A stretch of DNA of 64,000 nt from the NCBI GenBank assembly GCA_022709365.1, contig JAKLIY010000014.1:26531-90530 (forward strand), read 5' to 3'. The position numbers were made by a program, and so were the translations under genes. The stretch comes from Pseudomonadota bacterium. Its GTDB lineage: Bacteria > Pseudomonadota > Gammaproteobacteria > Competibacterales > Competibacteraceae. The stretch's first letter is position 1, and each line of letters begins with the position of its first letter. This document shows positions 36,490-44,433 of this stretch, piece after piece. The notes beneath the pieces were generated by a model that was not told the origin of the DNA, made no database searches, and saw only the letters and a list, made by a program, of their open reading frames with translations.

Positions 36490-39318
36490 ATGATCCTGAG
36501 CCGTTTCCTCAAGCCCAAGTGGCAACACACCGATCCTGAAACCCGTAAACCGGCTTCGCAGGAACTGGAAAGCCCCGATCCTGCCCTCCGCCACACGGCG
36601 CTGGAACGCCTCAGCGATCTCGACCGACTGCAAACTATCGCCAGCGAAGATGCGGACTCCGGGGTGCGAGCTACCGCGCTGGAGCGTTACCAATTCTTGT
36701 TGACCGGCAAGGCCCCGGATAGCCCGCCGCTGGCCGACCGCCTGGAACGACTGCGCCAGGACGCCGATCCTCAGTTGATCGACTTCCTGTTGCACCACGC
36801 CGTGGAGCCGGAGTTACGACTGGCCGCGCTGGAGCAAACGACTGCTGAACCGACGCTGATTGAGATCGCAGTCCATGATCCGCACATGGATCTACGCCTG
36901 GCTGCACTGGAACGGGTCGACGAATCCGAATCGCTCGATCAGATCGCCCGCCAAAGTCGCAATCGCGACAAGCGAGTCTACCGCCGGGCGCGGGAACGGC
37001 TGGATGCACTGGTTGCTGAAAAAATCCGCGCCAGCCACATTGAGCGGTTATGCACCGAAATGGAGAACCTGCGCTGGGACGGAGAAAGCAGCCTGAACGC
37101 CGGACGATTTCCCAAACTGGAACAGGAATGGCGCGACCAGGAAGCCGCAGCACCCCCGGAATTGCAGGAACGCTACACCCAGGCGCGCGCCCGGTTCCTG
37201 GCTGAACGGCAGGCCAGCGCGGGCCGCCGCTCACAGCGCCTGGAACTGGTGGCCTCGCTGGAAACCTTGCTGGAACGGTTGCGCCAGGCCGGCGAGTCCA
37301 GTCCCGAACTGGACGCCTCAGTGCAGTACGCCACCCGCGAAGCACCCGCCGCCTGGGCCTATTTCGGCCCGGTTCAGGACAGTGAAGGCCGGCGACTGGA
37401 ACAGCAATTCCAGCAGTTAGTCGAGGAGATTCAGGAACAGCAGCGCGTTCTTCATCGTAACCAGGCTCGGGCGCTTCGTCTGCGCGAAGTCTTGCAGCAG
37501 GCGGACAAGCTGTTGCAGCAGACCAGTGAAGTTCACGACGCTGACCTCAAGCAGTTGCGACAACACTGGGAAGGACAGGAGCGCCCCGAATCCCGGGCGC
37601 TGGTCGCCGACTTGCAGGGACAGTTTGATGGAATGCTCGACAAGCTGCGCGCCCGGATGCAGCGCCAGGTGCAAGAGCGGGAACGGGAATGGCAGGAACT
37701 TCAGGAATTGACGGCGCAACTGGAAACCGCCCTGGAAAACGGCGAATTGCAACAGGCGACGACTCTGCAGGAGCACACCCGTCAACGGTTGAAACGAAAC
37801 ATCGGGCTGAGTCGGGCGCAAATGGCCCAGATCGATGAACGTCTGCAAAGCTGTGCGGGGCGCATCGGCGAACTGCGCGACTGGCGGCGCTGGGCGGCCT
37901 ATCAGGCGCGCGAGCAGCTTTGCGCGAACGCTGAAAGCCTGATCGGCCTGGAGATTGATCCCACTGAAATCGCCCACCGCATCCAGCAGGCGCGCGATGC
38001 CTGGAAAGATTTGGATCACCACGAAGGCGCGGCCCCCAAGAATCTCTGGAAGCGGTTCAACAATGCCTGCGAACAGGCTTATGCGCCCTGTCAGGCGTAT
38101 TTCGAGGCGCAGTCCCGCGAACGCCAGCAAAACCTTGAGAAGAAAGCTGCCCTGTGCGAACAGTTGGAGCGGTTTGAAACGGCGACTGACTGGGCGCAGG
38201 TAGACTGGCGCGAAGCCGACCGGCTGCGCCGCCGCGCTCAGGAGCAATGGTACAAACTGGGACCGGTCAACCGCGCCGACCGTAAGAATCTCGACCGCCG
38301 CTTTCAGCACATCCTGCAACGCCTGGATACCCGCCTCGACGCCGAGCGCGATCGGGAACTGCAACGGCGTCAGCAGCTCATCCAGCAGGTGCAGGCGCTG
38401 GTGGATAGCGTTGATCTGCGCGCCGCTATCGAAACCGCCAAGCGCGCCCAGGCGGAATGGCATCCCACGGTACAGGCATCGCCCCGTCAGGAACAGGCGC
38501 TGTGGAAGGCTTTTCGCGCCGCCTGCGATGCGGTTTTCGCCCGCCGCCAGGCGGAACAGCAGGCGGTAGACGGCGAACGTCAGGTCAATCTGGCCAGCAA
38601 GCTGGCGCTCTGTGAAGAAGTCGAAGCCTTCCTGGACATCGACAATGAACAGTTCCCGCAGGCGCAGGCGCGTTTGTCAGCGATCCAGCAGGAGTGGGAA
38701 GCGATCGGGCCGGCGCCCAAGGCAGAGCAACGTGCGCTCGACCAGCGCTTTGAGACCGCCCTCCGCCAGTTCACCCGACATGAGCGGTCGATGCGTCGCA
38801 ACAGCGCCCAGCAAACTTCCTGGCATTTACACGAACGGGCCAGACTGTGCGCTCGCCTTGAGGCTCTGTTGGTGGACGCTCCAGTGGAGCCGGACGTCCT
38901 CATCCTGTTCCAGCAGGAATGGGCGTTGCTGCCGGCGCTGCCAGCGGCGTTGCTGGAACCAATGCAGCAACGGTTCGCCGCCGCCTGCTTGGCTCTAACC
39001 GGTTCTTCAGAGGATGCCCGCGCACGGCAAGCCAGCCTGGAACGGAACCTGGAGCGTAAAAAAGTCTGGTGCGTCTGCATGGAGATCGTCGCCGGGGTGG
39101 AATCGCCGCCAGCCTTTGCGCAACTGCGGATGGAATATCAGGTCGCCCGCTTGTCGGCTTCGCTGGCCGGAGCAGCGGCCAAAAACGAGACATTGTACGA
39201 TCCACCACAATTGCAGGAGCAATGGTGCCTGACCGGTGCGCTGCCCGCGGCTGAGGAAGCGGAGTTGGACGCCCGGTTTATGAATGCGGTGCGGGCCTGG
39301 CGACAGCGTGAAGAATAA
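36490..39318 (+). CDS. Large DUF349-repeat protein
   Basis: Cytoplasmic protein of 942 residues, almost all helical and rich in Glu, Gln and Arg. An N-terminal region (about 20-180) shows HEAT-like units (LRHTALERLSDLDRLQTIA; LRLAALERVDESESLDQIA). The rest contains several DUF349 repeats, recognised by W....... ALWKxF.xACD-type segments such as APKNLWKRFNNACEQAY and QEQALWKAFRAACDAVF. DUF349 proteins are widespread in proteobacteria and their function is not established. No membrane segments or signal peptide. Start ATG at 36490. Confidence 0.85.
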   Translation: MILSRFLKPKWQHTDPETRKPASQELESPDPALRHTALERLSDLDRLQTIASEDADSGVRATALERYQFLLTGKAPDSPPLADRLERLRQDADPQLIDFLLHHAVEPELRLAALEQTTAEPTLIEIAVHDPHMDLRLAALERVDESESLDQIARQSRNRDKRVYRRARERLDALVAEKIRASHIERLCTEMENLRWDGESSLNAGRFPKLEQEWRDQEAAAPPELQERYTQARARFLAERQASAGRRSQRLELVASLETLLERLRQAGESSPELDASVQYATREAPAAWAYFGPVQDSEGRRLEQQFQQLVEEIQEQQRVLHRNQARALRLREVLQQADKLLQQTSEVHDADLKQLRQHWEGQERPESRALVADLQGQFDGMLDKLRARMQRQVQEREREWQELQELTAQLETALENGELQQATTLQEHTRQRLKRNIGLSRAQMAQIDERLQSCAGRIGELRDWRRWAAYQAREQLCANAESLIGLEIDPTEIAHRIQQARDAWKDLDHHEGAAPKNLWKRFNNACEQAYAPCQAYFEAQSRERQQNLEKKAALCEQLERFETATDWAQVDWREADRLRRRAQEQWYKLGPVNRADRKNLDRRFQHILQRLDTRLDAERDRELQRRQQLIQQVQALVDSVDLRAAIETAKRAQAEWHPTVQASPRQEQALWKAFRAACDAVFARRQAEQQAVDGERQVNLASKLALCEEVEAFLDIDNEQFPQAQARLSAIQQEWEAIGPAPKAEQRALDQRFETALRQFTRHERSMRRNSAQQTSWHLHERARLCARLEALLVDAPVEPDVLILFQQEWALLPALPAALLEPMQQRFAAACLALTGSSEDARARQASLERNLERKKVWCVCMEIVAGVESPPAFAQLRMEYQVARLSASLAGAAAKNETLYDPPQLQEQWCLTGALPAAEEAELDARFMNAVRAWRQREE

Positions 39319-39326
39319 CCGTTCAC

Positions 39327-39366
39327 GCCCCTCGTCTCGACCCTTCCCCACCGAGGTGGGGGAATT
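39327..39366. repeat. GC palindromic repeat after the DUF349 gene
   Basis: TTCCCCACC (39344-39352) and GGTGGGGGAA (39355-39364) form a stem around GA, preceded by CGCCCCTCGTCTCGACCC. Member of the CCCTCTCCC-like family. It ends three bases before the first possible start of the EamA gene. Confidence 0.7.
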
Positions 39367-39368
39367 GG

Positions 39369-40250
39369 GTGAAATTGTGGAAAGGCGCGCACTTTGTGAA
39401 ACCTGGTGATTTGTTGCTGGCGCTGTTGGTGAATGTCGCCTGGGCGCTGAATTTCCTGGTCGGCAAGGCGGGGGTTGAATACTTTACGCCACTGCTGTTT
39501 TCCACCTTGCGCTTTGCCGTTTTGCTGTTGTTGTTGCTGCCCTGGCTGCGCTGGCAGTCAGGCAAGATGCGCCAAATCCTGCAAATCAGCATCGTGCTGG
39601 GCGTATTGCACTTCAGCATGATCTTTATCGGCCTGGACGCCAGCGGCGATATCTCCTCGGTCGCCATCGCCGCCCAGCTTTATGTACCCTTTTCGGCGTT
39701 GCTGGCAGTGGTCTGGCTCGGTGAACGGCTGGATCGCTGGCGAGTGGCGGGTATCGCCGCAGCTTTTGCCGGGGTGATGGTCATCGGCTTTGATCCAACG
39801 GTGTTCGCCCATCTTGACGCCCTCGCTTGGATTGTTGGCGCGGCCATCGCGATGGCCGTCGCAACCATTCTGATGCGCCGCCTGTCCGGAGTGAGTGCAC
39901 TCACGTTGCAAGCCTGGGTAGGCGCAGTGGCCACGCCCTCGCAGTTACTGATGTCGCTGCTGCTGGAGCAGGGGCAGATGCAAGCGTTGCGCACCGCCGA
40001 CGGGTTCTATTTCGCCTTGCCCATCTACTCGGCCATCGGCGCTTCGCTGGTCGGTCACGGTGTCCTCTATTATCTGCTGACGCGCTATCCAGTCAGCCTG
40101 ATTACCCCGTTGCTGTTGCTGTCCCCGGTGCTGGCGGTGGTGCTGGGGGTGTTAGTGTGGGGCGATCAACCCACCTGGAAATTGTTGCTGGGCGGGTTGA
40201 TGACTTTGGCGGGGGTGGCGATCGTGACCTTGAAAAAGTCTGAAAGGTAG
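39369..40250 (+). CDS. EamA/DMT-family transporter
   Basis: Membrane protein of up to 293 residues with ten hydrophobic helices in two EamA repeats. LLVNVAWALNFLVGKAGVEYFTPLLFSTLRF opens the first, and GVLYYLLTRYPVSLITPLLLLSPVLAVVLGVLVWGDQPT closes the second. Likely an amino acid or metabolite exporter. The start is either GTG 39369, next to the repeat, or GTG 39396 with AAAGG upstream. Substrate unknown. Unrelated to the other EamA gene at 19873 beyond family membership. Confidence 0.85.
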   Translation: MKLWKGAHFVKPGDLLLALLVNVAWALNFLVGKAGVEYFTPLLFSTLRFAVLLLLLLPWLRWQSGKMRQILQISIVLGVLHFSMIFIGLDASGDISSVAIAAQLYVPFSALLAVVWLGERLDRWRVAGIAAAFAGVMVIGFDPTVFAHLDALAWIVGAAIAMAVATILMRRLSGVSALTLQAWVGAVATPSQLLMSLLLEQGQMQALRTADGFYFALPIYSAIGASLVGHGVLYYLLTRYPVSLITPLLLLSPVLAVVLGVLVWGDQPTWKLLLGGLMTLAGVAIVTLKKSER

Positions 40251-40260
40251 TAACGACTGA

Positions 40261-41062
40261 AACGCCTCTTTCACGGTTCGGTGGAAAGCGCGCAGGCCAG
40301 TTGACAGCAACCCAGTCGCGCCCCTGACGGATTGGAAAACCCTGTGGGTTCGGGGCGGTTTCCCCGACAGTCTGATGGCTCGGGATGAACGGGACAGCTT
40401 TGACTGGCGTCAGGACTTCATCCGCACCTTCCTGAAGCGGGACATCCCTTCCCCTGGGACTCAACCTGCCTCTGCCCCTGATGGACCGGCTGTGGCGGCT
40501 GCTCGCCCATTACCAGGGCCAGACTCTCAACTACAGCAAACTGGCCGGAGTTCTTGACCTGTCGGTTCCCACCCTCAAAAACTATTTAGGGGTGCTGGAG
40601 CAAACTTACATGGTCCGGCTGCTGCCGCCCTTTGAAGCCAACCTGAAAAAGCGCCTGGTACGCTCCCCCAAAGTTTACCTGCGCGACAGTGGCATCCTGC
40701 ATGCCTTGCTGGAAATTGAAGACTTCGACCACCTCCTAGCCCATCCCCAGGTTGGCGAGTCCTGGGAAGGTTTCATCATTGAGCAACTCCTGGCGGTCAT
40801 GCCTCGCTGGCGCCCATCCTTCCTGCGCACGAGCAATGGCACCGAGGTCGACTTGGTGTTGGAGCGAGGTGCGCGGCGATTCGTCTTTGAGATCAAGCTC
40901 TCCAAAGCCCCCCAGCCGTCCCGGGGATTTCACGCCCTGGTTGGCGAGCTACAACCGGAGGCCGCTACGATCCTGGCCTCAATTGATGCTCCCTTCGAGT
41001 GGCGCCGGGGGATTTGGGTCATGGATCTGGCCGCCGCCATTACCCACTGGGGTGAGGCATAA
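40261..41062 (+). pseudogene. Broken DUF4143 (AAA-ATPase) gene
   Basis: Only the C-terminal DUF4143 part of an AAA-type ATPase remains: DWKTLWVRGGFPDSLMARDERDSF, then a frame change, then LLAHYQGQTLNYSKLAGVLDLSVPTL and VDLVLERGARRFVFEIKLSK. The N-terminal P-loop half is missing, and no start codon opens the remaining part. The frame breaks at a run of four C at 40451-40454; deleting one C restores DIPSLGLNLPLPLMDRLW. The last 193 residues (40481-41062) stay open and could be translated alone, but I treat it as a remnant. Its stop lies in the left arm of an attC-like fold. Confidence 0.75.
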
Positions 41063-41153
41063 CGAATTTGATCACCGGGGCCGCGCCACGCGATGAGCGT
41101 TCAAATGCCACAACAGGCTATGGCGCGGTCTCCGGTGCAGCAGCCAGTTAGGC
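41057..41153 (+). other. attC-like imperfect inverted repeat
   Basis: GCATAAC (41057-41063) and GTTAGGC (41147-41153) match the outer core boxes of integron attC sites (RYYYAAC with one mismatch, GTTRRRY exact) and pair 6 of 7. Each is followed inward by nine unpaired bases, then a 16/17-base imperfect stem, CACCGGGGCCGCGCCA against TGGCGCGGTCTCCGGTG, and a 32-base terminal loop. It begins at the stop codon of the upstream gene, as attC sites do. The unpaired spacers are longer than usual and no integrase gene is in the window. Confidence 0.45.
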
Positions 41154-41180
41154 GGATTACGCTACACTAATCCGCCCTAC
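41147..41180. repeat. Palindromic repeat GGCGGATTA/TAATCCGCC
   Basis: GGCGGATTA (41151-41159) and TAATCCGCC (41168-41176) are perfect arms around eight bases, flanked by GTTA and CTAC. It resembles a single-hairpin member of the GTAGG...CCTAC family and overlaps the right box of the attC-like structure. Confidence 0.7.
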
Positions 41181-41195
41181 GTGCTACGTGCTGTA

Positions 41196-42023
41196 TTACT
41201 TACAGAGAGATAAGCCTTTCTGTACTAAAGGAGCAATATTGATTTTTGGTCCATATTGTGGATTTGGATTATCTCTCCAAATTTCATTTATTTCTCTCCA
41301 ATCATTTTGTCTAGCTCTTGCCTTAGCTGTCCCATTAACAGCATAAGTTATCCCGTTAACGGTAAACGTAATTATTCCCAGCGTTCCTAGTGATGTACAG
41401 TTTAGCGTACCCTTTTTAACAGTTAGAGGCCACTCTTCGCCATACTCAGATTCAGTTATTTCCACACCTCCAGCATAGGAAATAGATGTACTCTTTTGGG
41501 TATTTAAACTTATTATTGCCCAGAAAAAAATTAATCCAATCCATATTTTAGTTAGCCAACCTAAAAACGATGTTTTTTTAGATTGTGGTGCCCCACAATT
41601 TGGGCAAGATTTTGCTTTTTTACTGATCAAAAGTCTACAATCTTTGCATTCAATTAAAGATGTAGGTTTCGGTTCATGGTTTTTTCGTATTAAATTTTTT
41701 TCTTTCTCTGATTCTTTTTTTATTGAATAAATAAAAGAAGGTTCTAAAGTTATAGTTGAATCGATATTAACAATTTCATTATCATCTAATAGAGGATCAC
41801 CACTTTGTAGTTCTTTTGGTTTAACGAATTGTAAATTCTCTATCTTCATTTTGAGATTATTTAGATTAGTATGGGCATGCTGAGTTGTCTCCATATTTCT
41901 AGGGTAAATATCTATGATTTTTTGATATAGCCACGCTGCCTCATTATACCTTTTTGCGTTATGGTATTTAAGAGCAAGCTGAAGTAATGCATTAGTTTTT
42001 CTGCTATTTTCAAATTGTTCCAT
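41196..42023 (-). CDS. AT-rich membrane protein with TPR-like, zinc-ribbon and DUF2511 regions
   Basis: Protein of 275 residues. The N-terminus (about 5-60) looks like a tetratricopeptide helix pair (ALKYHNAKRYNEAAWLYQKIIDIYP). A zinc ribbon follows at about 122-142 (CKDCRLLISKKAKSCPNCG), then one membrane helix (GLIFFWAIISL), then a C-terminal DUF2511-like domain (ITESEYGEEWPLTVKKGTLNC and ITFTVNGITYAVNGTAKARA). The coding sequence is strikingly AT-rich compared with both neighbours and uses AT-ending codons, indicating recent transfer. Function unknown; the single helix would separate a cytoplasmic zinc ribbon from an external DUF2511 domain. Confidence 0.72.
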   Translation of the reverse strand: MEQFENSRKTNALLQLALKYHNAKRYNEAAWLYQKIIDIYPRNMETTQHAHTNLNNLKMKIENLQFVKPKELQSGDPLLDDNEIVNIDSTITLEPSFIYSIKKESEKEKNLIRKNHEPKPTSLIECKDCRLLISKKAKSCPNCGAPQSKKTSFLGWLTKIWIGLIFFWAIISLNTQKSTSISYAGGVEITESEYGEEWPLTVKKGTLNCTSLGTLGIITFTVNGITYAVNGTAKARARQNDWREINEIWRDNPNPQYGPKINIAPLVQKGLSLCK

Positions 42024-42130
42024 TTTTAATCTTTATTTTAATGACAGTTGAAAATGGTAAATTCTTATCTCTTACCACCTAACGAATAGTAGACACCCCA
42101 AACGAGGTCTTTTTTCACACCAGACAGGTG

Positions 42131-42136
42131 TATAAT
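42131..42136 (+). promoter_or_regulatory. TATAAT -10 element
   Basis: A perfect TATAAT in an AT-rich intergenic stretch, 36 bases before a small open frame. The -35 region (around 42108-42114) is only T-rich, so recognition would rely on the -10. It lies in the 357-base gap between the DUF2511 gene and ppx, which otherwise holds only the small frame below. Confidence 0.4.
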
Positions 42137-42171
42137 TAAAAAAATCCTAGTTATTTAACCCAAGGCTATCA

Positions 42172-42285
42172 ATGAGTTCCGCAAAAATTCGCCCTCTATT
42201 TCGAAATGCGCATACCCCTCCTGTGTCACCATCACCACAACCCGAAATTGCTCAATCAGGTCCGCAACAAAATACGGTTGGTTAG
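42172..42285 (+). CDS. Possible 37-residue peptide
   Basis: ATG at 42172 with AAGG six bases upstream and a TATAAT further upstream. The product begins MSSAKIRPLFRNAHTPPV and is rich in Pro, Gln and Ser; it ends QQNTVG before TAG. It has no membrane segment or signal peptide and I recognise no family. It could be a real small protein, a gene-cassette leftover, or chance. Confidence 0.3.
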   Translation: MSSAKIRPLFRNAHTPPVSPSPQPEIAQSGPQQNTVG

Positions 42286-42380
42286 TGTTCCAGATTTGGA
42301 GTTCATACTAAACCTCCGAACTCATACTGATTAATAAAGAGACCAATGACAATATCATTGCACTGATTGCCTGCGACAGA

Positions 42381-43871
42381 TCAGCCAAACTCCAGCCGGA
42401 ATCCGGCCTTTTTCAGATAGCGCGCCTCGGCGTCCAGATCAGCGCGGGTCAGGGGGTGTTCATCCAGCCAGTCAGCAGGAAACCGCAAGGCCACGCGCCG
42501 CACGTTCACCTCCAGCGCCAATGGCGGCAATGGCTGGCGGCTACGCCCGCGATGCAACACCACCGCTAACCGCAATAACACGCACAGCCGTTCGATCAAT
42601 GGCGCGACATCCCGGGGCAGGTGAGCAAAAGCCTCTGCCGGAAACGAACGGCGGTGTCGGCGGACCATCGCTGCCAGCAACGTCTGATCGCTCCGCGAAA
42701 ATCCCGGCAGATCGGCATGTTCCAGAATGTAGGCGCCATGTTTATGGTGCTGGTCGTGAGTCAGCAATAGCCCGACCTCATGTAACCGCGCCGCCCATTC
42801 CAGCCAATGCGCCAACTCTTCCCGCTCCAAACCCCAGGCGGCCCGCGCTTGCTCCAGCAATTCCCGGGCGGTAGCGTTCACCCGCACGGCCTGCGCTTCA
42901 TCCAGACTATAACGGCCCGTCACCGTGGCAATGGTGCGGTCGCGCACGTCCTCATCGCGGATACGGCCCAACAGGTCATAAATCACCCCCTCGCGCAGCG
43001 CGCCGTCCGAGACTTCCATCTGCGTCACATTTAACGCCTCACATAAACCATGCAGCACCATGAAGCCACCCGGAAACACCCGGGCGCGCGCCGGTTCCAA
43101 CTGCCAGCGGGCCGCCATAGCCGCCGTGCTGCCCGACTCCAGCACGGCGCTGCGCAACCGCCGCAACGCTTCCAAAGTAATCCCTTCCTGGCTCCAGCCT
43201 TCACGAGTAACGACTTCCTGAATCGCCTTGATGGTGCCGGAAGCGCCAGTCACCGCTTGCCAGCCCCGTTCCCGGCACTCCTCCTCGACCGGCTCCAACT
43301 TAAGCCGCACCATCAATTCCGCCTTGCGCAAGCGCGCCTCCGTGATCCGACCATCATCGAAGCAGGCGCGGCTGATGCTGACGCAGCCCATCTTCAGGCT
43401 GTTCAAGTGCAGCGGTTCAAATTGCTCACCGATAATCAGTTCGGTGCTGCCGCCGCCGATATCCACCACCAATCGGCGTCCGGCGATGGCGGCGACGCTA
43501 TGCGCGACTCCCAGATAGATCAGTCGCGCTTCCTCATAACCGCTGATGATTTCGACGCTATGACCGAGCACCGCTTCAGCGCGGGTCAGAAATTCAGCGC
43601 TATTGCGGGCTTGGCGCAAAGTGTTGGTCCCAACGATCCGCAATTGCTCAGGCGGAATTTGTCGCAACCGCTGGCCAAAACGCGCCAGGCAATCCAGCGC
43701 CCGCTGCTGCGATTCCCCGGACAGCCGGCTGCGGCTATCCAACCCTGCCGCCAGTTGCACCATTTCCCGCAGTCGATCCAGCACTTGAATATGTCCGTTC
43801 GCAATCCGGGCGACGATCATGTGGAAGCTGTTGGAACCCAAATCAATCGCAGCAACGATGTCGGAAGGCAT
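42381..43871 (-). CDS. ppx: Exopolyphosphatase Ppx (Ppx/GppA family)
   Basis: Removes terminal phosphates from polyphosphate, or acts on pppGpp in the GppA subgroup. Length 496 residues with an actin-like ASKHA core: phosphate-1 motif VAAIDLGSNSFHMIVAR at the N-terminus, phosphate-2 DIGGGSTELIIGE (about 145) and the C-terminal HD-like helical region (ARLHEVGLLLTHDQHHKHGAYIL). It begins seven bases after sixA in the phoB-phoR-sixA-ppx series, which points to polyphosphate and phosphate control. Confidence 0.93.
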   Translation of the reverse strand: MPSDIVAAIDLGSNSFHMIVARIANGHIQVLDRLREMVQLAAGLDSRSRLSGESQQRALDCLARFGQRLRQIPPEQLRIVGTNTLRQARNSAEFLTRAEAVLGHSVEIISGYEEARLIYLGVAHSVAAIAGRRLVVDIGGGSTELIIGEQFEPLHLNSLKMGCVSISRACFDDGRITEARLRKAELMVRLKLEPVEEECRERGWQAVTGASGTIKAIQEVVTREGWSQEGITLEALRRLRSAVLESGSTAAMAARWQLEPARARVFPGGFMVLHGLCEALNVTQMEVSDGALREGVIYDLLGRIRDEDVRDRTIATVTGRYSLDEAQAVRVNATARELLEQARAAWGLEREELAHWLEWAARLHEVGLLLTHDQHHKHGAYILEHADLPGFSRSDQTLLAAMVRRHRRSFPAEAFAHLPRDVAPLIERLCVLLRLAVVLHRGRSRQPLPPLALEVNVRRVALRFPADWLDEHPLTRADLDAEARYLKKAGFRLEFG

Positions 43872-43878
43872 GGCGGCG

Positions 43879-44388
43879 TCAATCCTGTTTGAGGCTGCGC
43901 AGTTGTCCAGGGGTCAGCGCCCATTGCAGGACGCCTTCACCGACCGCCACGCGACGGGTGAATTCGATCAGCGCCATGCCGCCTTTGCGAAAGGCGATCA
44001 GCGGACACGGTTCGCCGGCCATGAGCAACCCCGCCAGCAGACTGAGTTGCGGCTCGTGACCGACAACTACGGCCACATCCACGACGGGACTCTGGACCAG
44101 CCAGTCCAGCACCGCTTCCGGCGGATAGCGATAGTCGAGTTCGGGACGTTCCACGATGGGCAGATCACCGAAGGCACGGCCGATGATGTCGGCCGTCTCA
44201 CGGGCGCGCAGCAACGGGCTGCTGGCCAACAAATTGATTTCTCGCAACTGCGAACGCAGGCGGTTGGCGCCCTTGCGCATTTTCTTGCGCCCGTTCTCGG
44301 TCAGTGGTCGCTGGGCATCGGTTCCGCCAGCAGTGATGAAAGTTTCCGCGTCCTCGGCGATGGCATGGCGAACCAGCAACAGTTTCAT
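43879..44388 (-). CDS. sixA: Phosphohistidine phosphatase SixA
   Basis: Histidine-phosphatase-superfamily protein of 169 residues. The catalytic RHG-like motif is LLLVRHAIAED at residues 3-13, and the second conserved histidine is in VVVGHEPQLSLLAGLL. SixA removes phosphate from histidine-containing phosphotransfer proteins in other bacteria. It lies between phoR and ppx on the same strand, so a role in phosphorelay or phosphate control is suggested. Confidence 0.92.
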   Translation of the reverse strand: MKLLLVRHAIAEDAETFITAGGTDAQRPLTENGRKKMRKGANRLRSQLREINLLASSPLLRARETADIIGRAFGDLPIVERPELDYRYPPEAVLDWLVQSPVVDVAVVVGHEPQLSLLAGLLMAGEPCPLIAFRKGGMALIEFTRRVAVGEGVLQWALTPGQLRSLKQD

Positions 44389-44433
44389 AAGCGACTCCTC
44401 AAATTCATCATGATCGCCAGTTTAACATTGTTA

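Noticed and set aside
37417..38463. A 348-codon open frame antisense to the DUF349 gene
   Set aside because: Leucine- and Gln-rich product mirrors the Glu/Gln/Arg codons of the sense gene; no start signal or family match.
42077..42083. ACCTAAC as the outer box of a second attC site after the AT-rich gene
   Set aside because: The following bases do not fold into a paired stem with a matching GTTRRRY box, so no second attC can be supported.
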